Assembly (NCBI RefSeq): GCF_004341085.1
Contig: NZ_SLXW01000002.1
Span: 248,001 to 312,000 of the forward strand
DNA length: 64,000 nucleotides
Reading direction: 5' to 3'
Source of the DNA: Sphingomonas sp. PP-CE-1G-424
GTDB lineage: Bacteria > Pseudomonadota > Alphaproteobacteria > Sphingomonadales > Sphingomonadaceae
The notes beneath the pieces were generated by a model, which was given only the letters and a program-made list of their open reading frames with translations, was not told where the DNA came from and did no database searches. Shown here one piece after another: positions 41,401-50,105 of this stretch (positions are counted from its first letter, which is position 1; each line of letters starts with the position of its first letter). The translations under genes were made by a program, and so were the position numbers.

Positions 41401-42480
41401 ATGATCGACAGGCGTCGACTGGAAACGGGGGGCTTCATCGTCTTCCTGGTGGCGATCACGGTAGCGTTGTGCGTCGTCGTCTCGACCTTCGCGGTGGCGT
41501 TGCTGTGGAGCGGGCTGGCGGCGATCCTGTTCCAGTCGCTCTACCAGTGGTTGCTCAAGCGCTGGCCGGGTCGGCGCAATCTCGCGGCGGCGATGACGCT
41601 GCTGATCATCTTCGTCGCGGTGATCGTGCCGACGCTGATCATCGGCAGCCTGATGATCGACCAGTCCGCCTCGGTCTACGCCAAGCTGCAAAGCGGCCAG
41701 ATCAACTTCGGCGCGTATTTCCAGCAGATTCACGACGCATTGCCGCGCCGGATCCAGGGTGCGCTCGACAAGGCCGGGCTCAACAGCTTCGAACAGGCGC
41801 AGTCGCGCGTGTCTACCATCCTCGGCAACAGCGTCCGCTCGATCGCCGGGCAGGCGCTGTCGATCGGGCGCAACGCGGCCGCGTTCGTGCTGTCGTTCGG
41901 CATCGGGCTGTACGTGACGTTCTTCCTGCTGCGCGACGGCGACAAGGTGGGGCCGGCGATCCGTCGCGCTCTGCCGCTAGAGCATTCGGTGGCGATGACG
42001 CTGGTCGACAAGTTCGTTGCGGTGGTCCGTGCGACGATCAAGGGATCGGTGATCGTCGGTCTCGCCCAGGGTGCACTCGGCGCGGTGACGTTCTGGATCG
42101 TCGGGGTGCCGGCCGCCTTGCTGTGGGGCCTGCTGATGGCGCTGACGTCGCTGCTGCCGGCACTGGGGCCCGCGCTCGTCTGGGTCCCGGTCGCGGTTTA
42201 TCTGCTGGCGACCGGCGCGATCTGGCAGGGCGTGGTGGTCGTTGTCTCGGGCGTCGTGGTGATCGGTCTGGCCGACAACATCCTGCGCCCGATACTGGTC
42301 GGGCGGGATACCGGCATCCCGGATTACATCGTGCTGGTGTCGACGCTCGGCGGGATCGAGGCGGTCGGGATCAGCGGCATCGTCGTCGGTCCGTTGGTCG
42401 CGGCGCTGTTCCTGACCGCGTGGCAGATTTTGACCGAGCAGCGGCATGCTCAGGTTACCGACGCCGTTCGTTCCGAGTAG
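41401..42480 (+). CDS. AI-2E family transporter / PerM-like permease
   Basis: This is a 359-residue inner-membrane protein with the AI-2E/PerM pattern. Two N-terminal helices (IVFLVAITVALCVVVSTFAVALLWSGLAAILF) come first, with a cytoplasmic to periplasmic loop region near 90-150. Further helices include VLSFGIGLYVTFFLLRDGDKV near 165-185, and the C-terminal signature IGLADNILRPILVGRDTGIPDYIVLVSTLGG is near 285-315. Family members have been proposed as quorum-signal or polyamine exporters; the role here is unknown. The start at 41401 was chosen to start the hydrophobic region after a charged MIDRRRLETGG leader. Confidence 0.85.
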   Translation: MIDRRRLETGGFIVFLVAITVALCVVVSTFAVALLWSGLAAILFQSLYQWLLKRWPGRRNLAAAMTLLIIFVAVIVPTLIIGSLMIDQSASVYAKLQSGQINFGAYFQQIHDALPRRIQGALDKAGLNSFEQAQSRVSTILGNSVRSIAGQALSIGRNAAAFVLSFGIGLYVTFFLLRDGDKVGPAIRRALPLEHSVAMTLVDKFVAVVRATIKGSVIVGLAQGALGAVTFWIVGVPAALLWGLLMALTSLLPALGPALVWVPVAVYLLATGAIWQGVVVVVSGVVVIGLADNILRPILVGRDTGIPDYIVLVSTLGGIEAVGISGIVVGPLVAALFLTAWQILTEQRHAQVTDAVRSE

Positions 42481-42529
42481 CGGCTGAGCTTGTCGAAGCG
42501 GCGTATCGGTACGCAACTCGCCCTTGATG

Positions 42530-42679
42530 CCCCCTCTCTCCAAGGGGAGAGGGAGGGGCCCGCACGGCGAAGCCGGGTGGGAGGGTGAGGGGGAGTGAGG
42601 CTCCGACCCTCTCCCCAAAGCCCCTCACCCTTCCGTCGCCAAGCGGCTCCTCCCTCCCTCTCCCCGGCGGGGAGAGGGA
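42530..42679. repeat. Palindromic repeat (CCCTCTCCCC type), intergenic copy
   Basis: CCCTCTCTCCAAGGGGAGAG at the left and CCCTCTCCCCGGCGGGGAGA at the right are matching arms. Inner motifs GGGAGGGTGAGGGG and CCCCTCACCCTT pair in between. It is the relative of the element inside the E2 gene. The region 42481-42870 holds this, the next repeat and a terminator, and no gene. Confidence 0.8.
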
Positions 42680-42720
42680 CTAGTAAGGCTCAATTTCCGC
42701 GGTGCGAACCAACCCCTCCC

Positions 42721-42800
42721 GTCATCCTGACGAAAGTCAGGATCCAGAGCCATGATGGACGCCGCCTGTTACCCTGGATCCTGACTTTCGTCAGGATGAC
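42721..42800. repeat. Palindromic repeat (GTCATCCTGACGAAAGTCAGGATC family), copy 3
   Basis: The arms GTCATCCTGACGAAAGTCAG and CTGACTTTCGTCAGGATGAC are perfect reverse complements, around about 25 nt that vary between copies. Copies 1 and 2 are at 26237-26320 and 36601-36682. Confidence 0.88.
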
Positions 42801-42809
42801 CGAGTGAAC

Positions 42810-42848
42810 AAAAAAGCCTCCCGCGGACTGGTCCGCGGGAGGCTTTTT
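42810..42848. terminator. Bidirectional intrinsic terminator between convergent genes
   Basis: Six A residues precede GCCTCCCGCGGAC (42816-42828), a 2-nt gap and GTCCGCGGGAGGC (42831-42843), followed by TTTTT. The stem of 13 perfect base pairs ends metK on the minus strand (T-run at 42815-42810). It can also end the permease transcript on the plus strand. Confidence 0.9.
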
Positions 42849-42870
42849 CATATCACCAAAGGCATCGCTA

Positions 42871-44088
42871 TCAGGCGACGGCAGCCTTCAGCGCGCCGAC
42901 CAGATCGGTCTTTTCCCAAGTGAAGGTGTCGCCCACGGGCTCGCGACCGAAGTGACCATACGCCGCGGTCTTCTTGTAGATCGGCGCGTTGAGCTTGAGG
43001 TGCTCGCGGATGCCCTTCGGCGTCAGGCGCACGAGCTGCGGCAGGATCGCCTCGAGCTTGGCCTCGTCGACCGTGCCGGTGCCGTGCAGGTCGACATACA
43101 CCGACAGCGGCTCGGCGATGCCGATCGCGTAGCTGAGCTGGATCGTGCAACGGCGCGCGAGGCCGGCCGCGACGACGTTCTTCGCCAGATACCGCGAGAC
43201 ATACGCAGCCGAACGATCGACCTTGGTCGGATCCTTGCCACTGAACGCGCCGCCGCCGTGCGGAGCCGCGCCGCCGTAGGTGTCGACGATGATCTTGCGC
43301 CCCGTGACGCCGGCGTCGCCGTCGGGGCCACCGATCTCGAACGCGCCGGTCGGGTTGATGTAGATCTTGGTCGCGTCGGAAATGAAGCCGTCGGGCAGCA
43401 CGTCCTTGAACACGCCCATCACGTAGTCGCGCAGTTCGGCGTACTTGGCGGGATCGGGGTTCGTGCCCTTCTCCGAATAGCCCGGCGCATGCTGCGTCGA
43501 GACGACGAGCGCGGTCGCGGCGACCGGCGCTTCGTTCTCGTACGACAGCGTGACCTGGCTCTTGGCGTCGGGCTGCAGGAACGGCGCCACGCCCGAATGG
43601 CGATCGGCGGCCATCCGCTCGAGGATCTTGTGGCTGTAATACAGCGTCGCGGGCATCAGGCCGGGGGTCTCGTCGGTCGCGTAGCCGAACATGATGCCCT
43701 GGTCGCCGGCGCCCTCGTCCTTGTTGCCGCTCTCGTCGACGCCCATCGCGATTTCCGCGGACTGCGCGTGGAGGTTGTTCTCGAAGCGGAAGGTCTTCCA
43801 GTGGAAGCCGGTCTGCTCGTAGCCGATTTCCTTGACGGTGTTGCGCACCGCCGCCTCGATCTCCTCAAGCACGCCCGGGGCCCACTCGCCATTCTCGTAG
43901 ATGCCCTTGCCGCGGATTTCACCGGCCAGGACGACGAGCTGCGTCGTGGTCAGCGTCTCGCAGGCGATCCGCGCCTGCGGGTCCTTGGCGAGGAACAGGT
44001 CGACGACGGTATCGCTGATCTGGTCGGCGACCTTGTCGGGATGGCCTTCGGAGACCGATTCGGAGGTGAAGAGAAAGGACTTGCGCAT
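42871..44088 (-). CDS. metK: S-adenosylmethionine synthetase
   Basis: This 405-residue cytoplasmic enzyme makes SAM from ATP and methionine. The N-terminal motif [20 protein letters not shown] is at residues 6-25 and [12 protein letters not shown] near 120. The P-loop-like GGGAFSGKD is near 275, and the C-terminus [19 protein letters not shown] fits the family. The length is the alphaproteobacterial one. The start at 44088 (MRKSFLF) was taken from the family N-terminus; longer in-frame reading would enter the lnt gene on the same strand. It lies 71 bp behind lnt, with a palindrome in between that could be an operator. Confidence 0.95.
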   Translation of the reverse strand: MRKSFLFTSESVSEGHPDKVADQISDTVVDLFLAKDPQARIACETLTTTQLVVLAGEIRGKGIYENGEWAPGVLEEIEAAVRNTVKEIGYEQTGFHWKTFRFENNLHAQSAEIAMGVDESGNKDEGAGDQGIMFGYATDETPGLMPATLYYSHKILERMAADRHSGVAPFLQPDAKSQVTLSYENEAPVAATALVVSTQHAPGYSEKGTNPDPAKYAELRDYVMGVFKDVLPDGFISDATKIYINPTGAFEIGGPDGDAGVTGRKIIVDTYGGAAPHGGGAFSGKDPTKVDRSAAYVSRYLAKNVVAAGLARRCTIQLSYAIGIAEPLSVYVDLHGTGTVDEAKLEAILPQLVRLTPKGIREHLKLNAPIYKKTAAYGHFGREPVGDTFTWEKTDLVGALKAAVA

Positions 44089-44132
44089 GAAACCTCTTCG
44101 CAAAGGCTCGCCAACAGAGGGTCGGGGAGCGA

Positions 44133-44154
44133 CATATAAGGAAAGCTTTATATG
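44133..44154. promoter_or_regulatory. AT-rich palindrome upstream of metK, candidate operator
   Basis: CATATAAG and the inverted TTATATG frame a 22-bp interrupted palindrome (7 perfect pairs plus one inner pair) 45-66 bp upstream of the metK start. In many proteobacteria, methionine-cycle genes are repressed by small regulators such as ArsR-type SahR that bind AT-rich palindromes. That link is an inference; only the symmetry is observed. The AT content stands out in this GC-rich DNA. Confidence 0.45.
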
Positions 44155-44159
44155 ACCTT

Positions 44160-45692
44160 CTAGCGACGCCGACGGCGCACGGCAACCGCGCTTGCAAGCA
44201 TTAGCGCCGCGACGATCGCCGCCATCGCGTTGCCGACACGCGAGAACAATGTGGGGGGCAGCGCGGACGGCATCGGTTGCTCGATCGCGCCGGCGGTCTC
44301 GTGCGGAACGGTCGCGACGAGGCGGCCATCGGCGGCGATGATCGCCGAGATACCCGTCGGGGTGGCGCGGAGGATCGGCAACCCCTCCTCGATCGCGCGC
44401 ATCCGGGCTTGCGCGAGATGCTGCGGCGGACCCCATTTGCCGAACCAGGCGTCGTTCGACGGGTTGAACAGGATCCGCGGGCGGTGCGCGCGATCGACCA
44501 CGTCGCCCGAGAAAATGATCTCGTAGCAGATTTGCATGCCGATCGCGCCGAAGCCCGGCAACGTCAGGTTCGCAGGACCCTTGCCCGAGGTGAAGTCGAA
44601 GTCGCCGGGGACGAGCCGCGCAAGACCGAGCGGCTTCAGCAGCCACGGCATCGGGAGGTACTCGCCGTACGGCACGAGGTGCGCCTTGTCGTAGCGACCG
44701 CGCAGGCGCGCCTGTGCGTCGAGCGCGAACACCGAATTGGCCGCGCCCGAAATGCGGTCCTTGCCATCGAACTCGAGCGCGGTGCCGCCGATCAGCAGGA
44801 TATCGTCCGGGCCGAGCAGCCGCGCCATCCGGCGGCGGAGATAGAGCGGGCTCGACCAGCCGTAAGCGTAGAAGGGGTAACCGTCCTCGACGTAATCGCG
44901 GACCACGCCCTCAGGCCAGACCACCAGACGCGGGGTGGTGCCACCTTGGCCACTGAGCTTTTCGAGCGCGGAGAGCACGCGCTCGCCGTCGGATTCATTG
45001 CGGTCCTCCTGGCCGATATCCGGTTGGACCACGCGGACCAGCGGTGTGCCGGGAGCGGGCGGCGGCGCATTGGTCCAGAGCGCGGACAGTGCGGCGAGGC
45101 TGAGGGCGGGAATGGCGATGGCGGGGAGGGTCCAGCGGCGTACCGCGAGCATCAGCAGCGCCCCAGCCGCCAATAGGGTCACGCCGGACAACGCGTAGGT
45201 GCCGATCCACGCGGACAGTCGCGCGACGCCGATCGCGGGCAGCCAGACGACGCCCAGCGGATCCCATGCGTAACCGGTGAACAGCGTCGCGCGGAGCCAC
45301 TCGGTCGCGATCCAGGCAGCGCCGAAGACCAGCACGAACGTCGCATCGGGCGTGCCGGGCCGCCGTGCGATCCGCCAGGCGAGCGCGCCTGCGAGCATCG
45401 GGAACACTGCGAGGTACAGCGCGAGGCCGACCGCAGCGAAATAGCCCAGCACCGGCGGCATCGCATCCTGGAAGTCGAACGCGTGCTGGACCCAGTTGCT
45501 GTTGATCGTGAAATGCCCAAGCCCGAACACCCATCCGCGCCACAGCGCGCTGCGCAAGGTCGGCGCGTCGTGGACGAGCTTCATCCACAGCGCGAACGCG
45601 ACGAGCGTCAGCGGCCAGAGATCGAGCGGGGCGAACCCGGTCGCGGCAAGCGCACCGAGGACAAGGCAGGCGAGGGCAGGGTAACGGTTCAC
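44160..45692 (-). CDS. lnt: Apolipoprotein N-acyltransferase
   Basis: This is a 510-residue inner-membrane enzyme that adds the third acyl chain to lipoprotein N-termini. Six or so N-terminal helices ([30 protein letters not shown] and on) are followed by a nitrilase-type domain. Glu lies in [11 protein letters not shown] near residue 256, Lys in [14 protein letters not shown] near 334 and Cys in [11 protein letters not shown] near 388. I chose a GTG start at 45692 (reads NRYPALACL) because upstream in-frame sequence lacks helices; an ATG at 45785 is the alternative. The C-terminus has another membrane helix ([23 protein letters not shown]). Confidence 0.9.
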   Translation of the reverse strand: MNRYPALACLVLGALAATGFAPLDLWPLTLVAFALWMKLVHDAPTLRSALWRGWVFGLGHFTINSNWVQHAFDFQDAMPPVLGYFAAVGLALYLAVFPMLAGALAWRIARRPGTPDATFVLVFGAAWIATEWLRATLFTGYAWDPLGVVWLPAIGVARLSAWIGTYALSGVTLLAAGALLMLAVRRWTLPAIAIPALSLAALSALWTNAPPPAPGTPLVRVVQPDIGQEDRNESDGERVLSALEKLSGQGGTTPRLVVWPEGVVRDYVEDGYPFYAYGWSSPLYLRRRMARLLGPDDILLIGGTALEFDGKDRISGAANSVFALDAQARLRGRYDKAHLVPYGEYLPMPWLLKPLGLARLVPGDFDFTSGKGPANLTLPGFGAIGMQICYEIIFSGDVVDRAHRPRILFNPSNDAWFGKWGPPQHLAQARMRAIEEGLPILRATPTGISAIIAADGRLVATVPHETAGAIEQPMPSALPPTLFSRVGNAMAAIVAALMLASAVAVRRRRR

Positions 45693-45777
45693 GCTTGCGC
45701 TATGCCGTGGCGGGGAAGGGGGGGCAATGTTTTCGGTGTGATGGGGCGGGGGGATGAAGAGCGCCCCCCCGACCTCT

Positions 45778-45888
45778 AGCACCACCCCGGCGAAGGCCGG
45801 GGCCCAATTGGAAAGGTGGTCGTAACGAAGCGCTCCCCTGCATTAGCAACGTCTCCTAATTGGGCCCCGGCCTTCGCCGGGGTGGTGC
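45778..45888. repeat. Palindromic repeat (CCACCCCGGCGAAGGCCGGGG family)
   Basis: CCACCCCGGCGAAGGCCGGG at the left is answered by CCCGGCCTTCGCCGGGGTGG at the right, with inner arms CCCAATTGG and CCTAATTGGG. It lies in the 378-bp stretch 45693-46070, which otherwise holds the next repeat and no gene. Confidence 0.8.
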
Positions 45889-45923
45889 GGTATGGTTGGG
45901 TGAGGGGTGCCCTTCCCAACTTT

Positions 45924-45976
45924 GTTTCCCCGCGAAGGCGGGGACCCAGTCTGGGCTCCCGCCTTCGCGGGAGAAC
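45924..45976. repeat. Short palindromic repeat (GTTCCCCCGCGAAGGCGGGG family)
   Basis: GTTTCCCCGCGAAGGCGGGG, then ACCCAGTCTGGGCT, then CCCGCCTTCGCGGGAGAAC. It is the same design as the elements at 20558 and 33580. Confidence 0.75.
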
Positions 45977-46070
45977 ACGGTAGGGCGGGCTGACAATATT
46001 GCGGGTGGGTAAAAGCACCCACGCAATCCTCCGGGTCGACGAACCAACCATCCCAATCTATCTTCCCTCT

Positions 46071-46490
46071 ATGACCCTACGCCCCTTCCACCTCGCCTTC
46101 CCGGTCCACGACCTCACCGCCGCGCGCACCTTCTACGGCGCGACCCTCGGCTGCCGCGAAGGGCGTTCCAGCGAGCAATGGATCGATTTCGACCTGTTCG
46201 GCCACCAGATCGTCGCGCACCTCGACCCCTCGGCCAAACCCGTCGCGGTCGAGAACGCGGTCGATGGCCACGCCGTCCCGGTCCCGCATTTCGGCGTCGT
46301 GCTGACGATGGACGACTGGACCGCGCTGTCCGAACGCGTCACCGCCGCCGGCGTCCAGTTCGGGATCGCGCCGTACATCCGCTTCAAGGGCGAGCCCGGC
46401 GAGCAGGCGACGATGTTCTTTCTCGACCCGTCGGGCAACGCGCTGGAGTTCAAGGCGTTCGCCAACGACGACATGATTTTCGCGACTTAA
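46071..46490 (+). CDS. VOC family glyoxalase-like protein
   Basis: This is a 139-residue vicinal-oxygen-chelate protein. The N-terminal repeat ([26 protein letters not shown]) and C-terminal repeat ([19 protein letters not shown]) each contribute possible metal ligands: His at the start, His in PVPHFGVVL and Glu in ALEFKAF. It resembles lactoylglutathione lyase-like and dioxygenase-type proteins; the reaction is not known. The start at 46071 was chosen as the ATG directly before the fold. It is followed after 9 bp by the PHA-system gene, so both may be co-transcribed. Confidence 0.8.
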   Translation: MTLRPFHLAFPVHDLTAARTFYGATLGCREGRSSEQWIDFDLFGHQIVAHLDPSAKPVAVENAVDGHAVPVPHFGVVLTMDDWTALSERVTAAGVQFGIAPYIRFKGEPGEQATMFFLDPSGNALEFKAFANDDMIFAT

Positions 46491-46499
46491 GGAATAGAC

Positions 46500-46802
46500 A
46501 TGGGCACTCCCATCACCGTCGACGTACCCCATCAGCTCGGCAAGGCGGCGGTTCGCGCGCGGCTCGACGGCAGCATCGACAAGATCGGCGCGAACATTCC
46601 CGGCGGCTCGGTGACCGATCACCGCTGGGACGGCGACACGCTGCACTTCACCGTCAAGGCCATGGGGCAGACGATCGCCAGCGCGGTCACGGTGTTCGAG
46701 ACCAACGTCCACGCGGTCGTCGATCTGCCCGGCATTCTCGGCCTGTTCGCGAGCAAGGTGCAGGACATGATCCGCAAGGAAGCACCGAAGCTCCTGCGCT
46801 GA
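46500..46802 (+). CDS. Polyhydroxyalkanoic acid system family protein
   Basis: This is a 100-residue protein of the PHA_gran_rgn family, described as associated with polyhydroxyalkanoate granules. The pattern ITVDVPHQLGKAAVRARLDGSIDKIGANIPGG and the C-terminal VVDLPGILGLFASKVQDMIRKEAPKLL fit over the whole length. No PHA synthase is visible in the window, so it is a lone member whose exact role is open. It lies 9 bp after the VOC gene on the same strand and is convergent with the heme oxygenase gene, 11 bp away. Confidence 0.8.
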   Translation: MGTPITVDVPHQLGKAAVRARLDGSIDKIGANIPGGSVTDHRWDGDTLHFTVKAMGQTIASAVTVFETNVHAVVDLPGILGLFASKVQDMIRKEAPKLLR

Positions 46803-46813
46803 GACCAGCAAGA

Positions 46814-47332
46814 TCAGGCCGGCGCGCGCCGATACAGGTCGAACGCTGCCTTGGCGCCGACGATCGCCTGCTCGACCCAGGCCTCGTCGGCGGTTTCGCC
46901 GTCGATCGCGGTCAGCAATGCGCGCCACTCGCCCGACAGATGTTTCGCGCCGAGATACGCGGACGGCATCCCTTCGGGGACCGACCGCGACAGCATGACA
47001 CCACCGAGCCGCGACCCTTCGACCACATACATTGCACCCCACCCGGCGGCCGGGCTCGCCGGGACATCGAACGCCATCGGCGCGGGCATGTCTTCGCCCA
47101 GCGCGGCGAGGTCCGCGGCAAGCTCTGTCCCGCGCGACCGAACCGTCGCGAGCCCCGGAATAGCGGTCAGCCAAGCCTCGACCGCGGGCAATGCCTTGGC
47201 ATGCGCGATCAGGAACGCCCGGTAGTCATCCGCATCGGTCAGGTCGTAGCGTCCGAACTTTGCATCGACCGCGTCGTGATCCGCTGCCGTCGCGCTCCGC
47301 AATCGCGCAACGGTGGAAACCCCATCGGTCAA
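46814..47332 (-). CDS. Heme oxygenase-like protein (biliverdin-producing)
   Basis: This is a 172-residue all-helical protein of the bacterial heme oxygenase group. The proximal histidine would be in ATAADHDAVDAKF (His19), and the distal-helix Gly-rich segment is in GWGAMYVVEGSRLGGVMLSR near residue 107. Such enzymes open heme to biliverdin, for iron release or bilin supply. I used a TTG start at 47332, which overlaps the ybdD stop (TTGA) and has GGGGGA 9 nt upstream. Longer in-frame reading would run through ybdD out of its frame. Being last in a cstA-ybdD operon is unusual for this enzyme. Confidence 0.75.
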   Translation of the reverse strand: MTDGVSTVARLRSATAADHDAVDAKFGRYDLTDADDYRAFLIAHAKALPAVEAWLTAIPGLATVRSRGTELAADLAALGEDMPAPMAFDVPASPAAGWGAMYVVEGSRLGGVMLSRSVPEGMPSAYLGAKHLSGEWRALLTAIDGETADEAWVEQAIVGAKAAFDLYRRAPA

Positions 47333-47517
47333 CAGCAGCGTCCCCCGCCCTTGCTGCCGTATCGCGCCTCCTGCCGATCGCGGAAGAACGCACGCTCGTC
47401 CATCGGCGCGTGGTCGGGATGCCGCTCGGCCATGTGCTGACAATACGCAGCATAGGATGGCACGCCGACCATCAGCAGCGCAGTCTCGCGCGCCTTTGCG
47501 TAGAGCGCGCGGATCAT
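47329..47517 (-). CDS. ybdD: YbdD/YjiX family small protein (CstA partner)
   Basis: This is a 62-residue protein with the family pattern MVGVPSYAAYCQHMAERHPDHAPMDERAFFRDRQEARYG and the terminal GGGRCC. It is the usual short partner encoded behind CstA/BtsT carbon-starvation transporters, with unknown biochemical role. Its ATG at 47517 overlaps the cstA stop (ATGA), and its stop overlaps the heme oxygenase start (TTGA), giving a tightly coupled three-gene unit. The complete length and the C-terminal double cysteine are intact. Confidence 0.85.
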   Translation of the reverse strand: MIRALYAKARETALLMVGVPSYAAYCQHMAERHPDHAPMDERAFFRDRQEARYGSKGGGRCC

Positions 47518-49568
47518 TCCGCGGCCACCAGCTGCGGCGGGACTTCGGTCACCGTCGGCCGGTCGATCTTCAACGCCGCCAGACACGTGCGGATGCCGAA
47601 GAAGACGATCGACAGCACCACCGCCAGGAACAGCGCGCACAGCCCGGCATCGATCCGGTCGTTGAGCACGATCCGTTGCATCTCCGCCATCGTCTTGGCC
47701 GGCGCGAGCAACTCGCCCCGCGCCGCCGCATCCGCGAACTTCGAGGCGTGCGCGAGGAAGCCCACTTTCGGATCGCTCGCGAACAGCTTCATCAGCCCGG
47801 CGGTGATCGTGCACAGGCACAGCCACGCGGCGGGCAGGATCGTCACCCATGCGTAACGCTGACGCTTCATCCGGAACAGCACCACCGTCGCCAGCACCAG
47901 CGCGACTGCCGCGAGCATCTGGTTCGAGATCCCGAACAACGGCCACAACGTGTTCACGCCGCCGAGCGGATCGGTAACGCCCTGGTACAGGAAGAAGCCC
48001 CAGGCAACGACGCATAGCGCGGTCGCGATCAGCCCCGGCACGATCGCCGAGGCGTTGCGGAACGACGGCACTGCGAGCCCGATCAAATCCTGCAGCATGA
48101 ACCGCCCGGCGCGCGTCCCCGCATCGACCGCGGTGAGGATGAACAGCGCCTCGAACAGGATCGCGAAGTGGTACCAGAACGCCTTCATCGCCTGCCCGCC
48201 GACGAGGTGGCTGAAGATCTCAGACATCGCCACCGCCAGCGTCGGCGCGCCGCCTGTGCGGCTGACGATCGTGGTCTCGCCGACGTCCTTCGCAGTCTGC
48301 GCGAGCAGTTCGGGCGTGATCGGGAAGCCCATCGCGGTGACCGCGGTCGCGGCCGAGGCGAAGTCGGTGCCGACCACCGCCGCCGGGCTGTTCATCGCGA
48401 AATACACGCCGGGATCGAGGATCGACGCCCCGACCAGCGCCATGATCGCGACGAAGCTCTCCATCAGCATCGCGCCGTAACCGATGAACTGCGCATCGCC
48501 TTCGCTGGCGATCAGCTTGGGCGTGGTACCGCTCGCGATCAGCGCGTGGAAGCCCGACACCGCGCCGCACGCGATCGTGATGAACAGGAACGGGAAGAGC
48601 CCGCCCGACCAGACCGGGCCGGAGCCGTCGATGAACGGGGTCAGCGCCGGCATCCGTAGCGGCGGCGCGACGACCGCGATGCCGATCGCCAGTGCGACGA
48701 TCGCGCCGATCTTGAGGAAGGTGGAGAGGTAGTCGCGGGGGGCCAGCAGCAGCCACACCGGGAGGACGGAGGCGACTGCGCCGTAGCCGACCATCAGCAC
48801 GCAGAGCTGCACCGGGGTGAGCGTAAATAGCGGCGCGAGCGTCGGCGAGGCGGCAACCGTGCCGCCGTAGACGATCGCGGCGAGGAGCCCGATGACGCCG
48901 AGAACGGAGACTTCGCCGACCTTCCCTGGCCGGATCCAGCGCGTATAGATGCCCATCAGGAAGGCGAGCGGGATGGTCGCGGCGACGGTGAACAGCCCCC
49001 ACGGGCTGCCTGCGAGTGCGCGCACCACGATCAGCGCGAGCACGGCGAGGATGATGACCATGATCGCGAACGCACCGATCAGCGCGATCACGCCGGGGAT
49101 CGCGCCCATCTCCATGCGGATCAACTCGCCGAGCGATCGTCCGTCGCGCCGCATCGAGATGAACAGGATCATGAAATCCTGCACCGCGCCGGCGAGCACG
49201 ACGCCGGCGAGGATCCAGAGCGTGCCGGGGAGATAGCCCATCTGCGCGGCCAGCACCGGGCCGACGAGTGGACCAGCGCCGGCGATCGCGGCGAAATGGT
49301 GGCCGAACAGGACATTGCGGTCGGTCGCGACGTAATCGAGGCCATCGGCGCGGCGGAGCGCTGGCGTGGGCCGGCTCGGGTCGAGCTGCATCACATGCCG
49401 CGCGATATAGCGCGCGTAGAAGCGGTACGCGATTAGCTGGACCGACACGGCGGCGGTCACGATCCACAGCGCGTTGACATGCTCGCCGCGCTCGAACGCG
49501 ACGACCGCGAGCGCGCAGGCTGCGAGGAGCGCAAGGGCACCCCAACCGATCTTCTCGCGTAATTTCAT
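47514..49568 (-). CDS. cstA: Carbon starvation protein CstA, pyruvate/peptide transporter
   Basis: This is a 684-residue inner-membrane transporter of the CstA family, whose members take up pyruvate (BtsT, CstA) and peptides when carbon is scarce. It has many predicted membrane helices, and the signature DGLDYVATDRNVLFGHHFAAIAGAGPLVGPVLAAQMGYLPG near residue 75 is characteristic. The C-terminal region ends in a segment rich in charged residues and Pro (KIDRPTVTEVPPQ). The start at 49568 (MKLREKIGWG) fits the family. It is followed by ybdD with an ATGA overlap and then by the heme oxygenase-like gene. Confidence 0.93.
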   Translation of the reverse strand: MKLREKIGWGALALLAACALAVVAFERGEHVNALWIVTAAVSVQLIAYRFYARYIARHVMQLDPSRPTPALRRADGLDYVATDRNVLFGHHFAAIAGAGPLVGPVLAAQMGYLPGTLWILAGVVLAGAVQDFMILFISMRRDGRSLGELIRMEMGAIPGVIALIGAFAIMVIILAVLALIVVRALAGSPWGLFTVAATIPLAFLMGIYTRWIRPGKVGEVSVLGVIGLLAAIVYGGTVAASPTLAPLFTLTPVQLCVLMVGYGAVASVLPVWLLLAPRDYLSTFLKIGAIVALAIGIAVVAPPLRMPALTPFIDGSGPVWSGGLFPFLFITIACGAVSGFHALIASGTTPKLIASEGDAQFIGYGAMLMESFVAIMALVGASILDPGVYFAMNSPAAVVGTDFASAATAVTAMGFPITPELLAQTAKDVGETTIVSRTGGAPTLAVAMSEIFSHLVGGQAMKAFWYHFAILFEALFILTAVDAGTRAGRFMLQDLIGLAVPSFRNASAIVPGLIATALCVVAWGFFLYQGVTDPLGGVNTLWPLFGISNQMLAAVALVLATVVLFRMKRQRYAWVTILPAAWLCLCTITAGLMKLFASDPKVGFLAHASKFADAAARGELLAPAKTMAEMQRIVLNDRIDAGLCALFLAVVLSIVFFGIRTCLAALKIDRPTVTEVPPQLVAAE

Positions 49569-49662
49569 CCGTGCGCCCTCCCGTGCGGTCCGTTCCCCGC
49601 GGCATCGCGTATTCGGACGCGGAGCGCTAGCCTAGATTAGCTCGTACACCCGCCCCACAGCT

Positions 49663-50021
49663 CCACCCCGGCCTTCGCCGGGGTGGTGGCTTGGTTGGAT
49701 AAAGGTGGCGCTCCCCGGTCAACGGGGCTCGATCTGAGCAGGCGGCATGCAAAACGCAGTTCAACCCCATCCCGTCACCCCGGCGGAGGCCGGGGCCCAC
49801 CGGCCCGCATACTCAACGGGCTGCGAGTATGCGGAACGGTGGATGCCGGAACGAGCCCGGCATGACGGGGAAGGGGGCTGGTTGCTGTTCCGGTTTGCGC
49901 GGGACATTCTCGCGGCCGTAGCGCGCATTCCAACGAGGCCGTTCCCCCGCGGACGCGGGGCAACAGTTGAATACCGTGGCGCTTGGTATCCTGGCCCCCC
50001 GCCTTCGCGGGGGAACAGCTT
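49663..50021. repeat. Cluster of three palindromic repeats between cstA and pyk
   Basis: The 537 bp between 49569 and 50105 holds no gene. It contains a hairpin CCACCCCGGC/GCCGGGGTGG (49663-49686) and an element from CCCGTCACCCCGGCGG to CCCGGCATGACGGG (about 49770-49872). A GTTCCCCCGCGGACGCGGGG element is also present with its right arm CCCCGCCTTCGCGGGGGAAC (49941-50021). The gap lies upstream of cstA and downstream of pyk. Confidence 0.7.
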
Positions 50022-50105
50022 GGGTGGGCTCTCCCCAGCCTTGAGGGCAGACGTAGTGCGCGGCAGCAACGAGCAAGCGCCCTTCGCCAGCTCCCCCCCC
50101 AAAAA

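Noticed and set aside
44089..44132. SAM riboswitch in the metK leader
   Set aside because: The leader is only about 70 nt and I could not fold the conserved SAM-II or SAM/SAH cores from it; the AT-rich palindrome explains the only visible structure.
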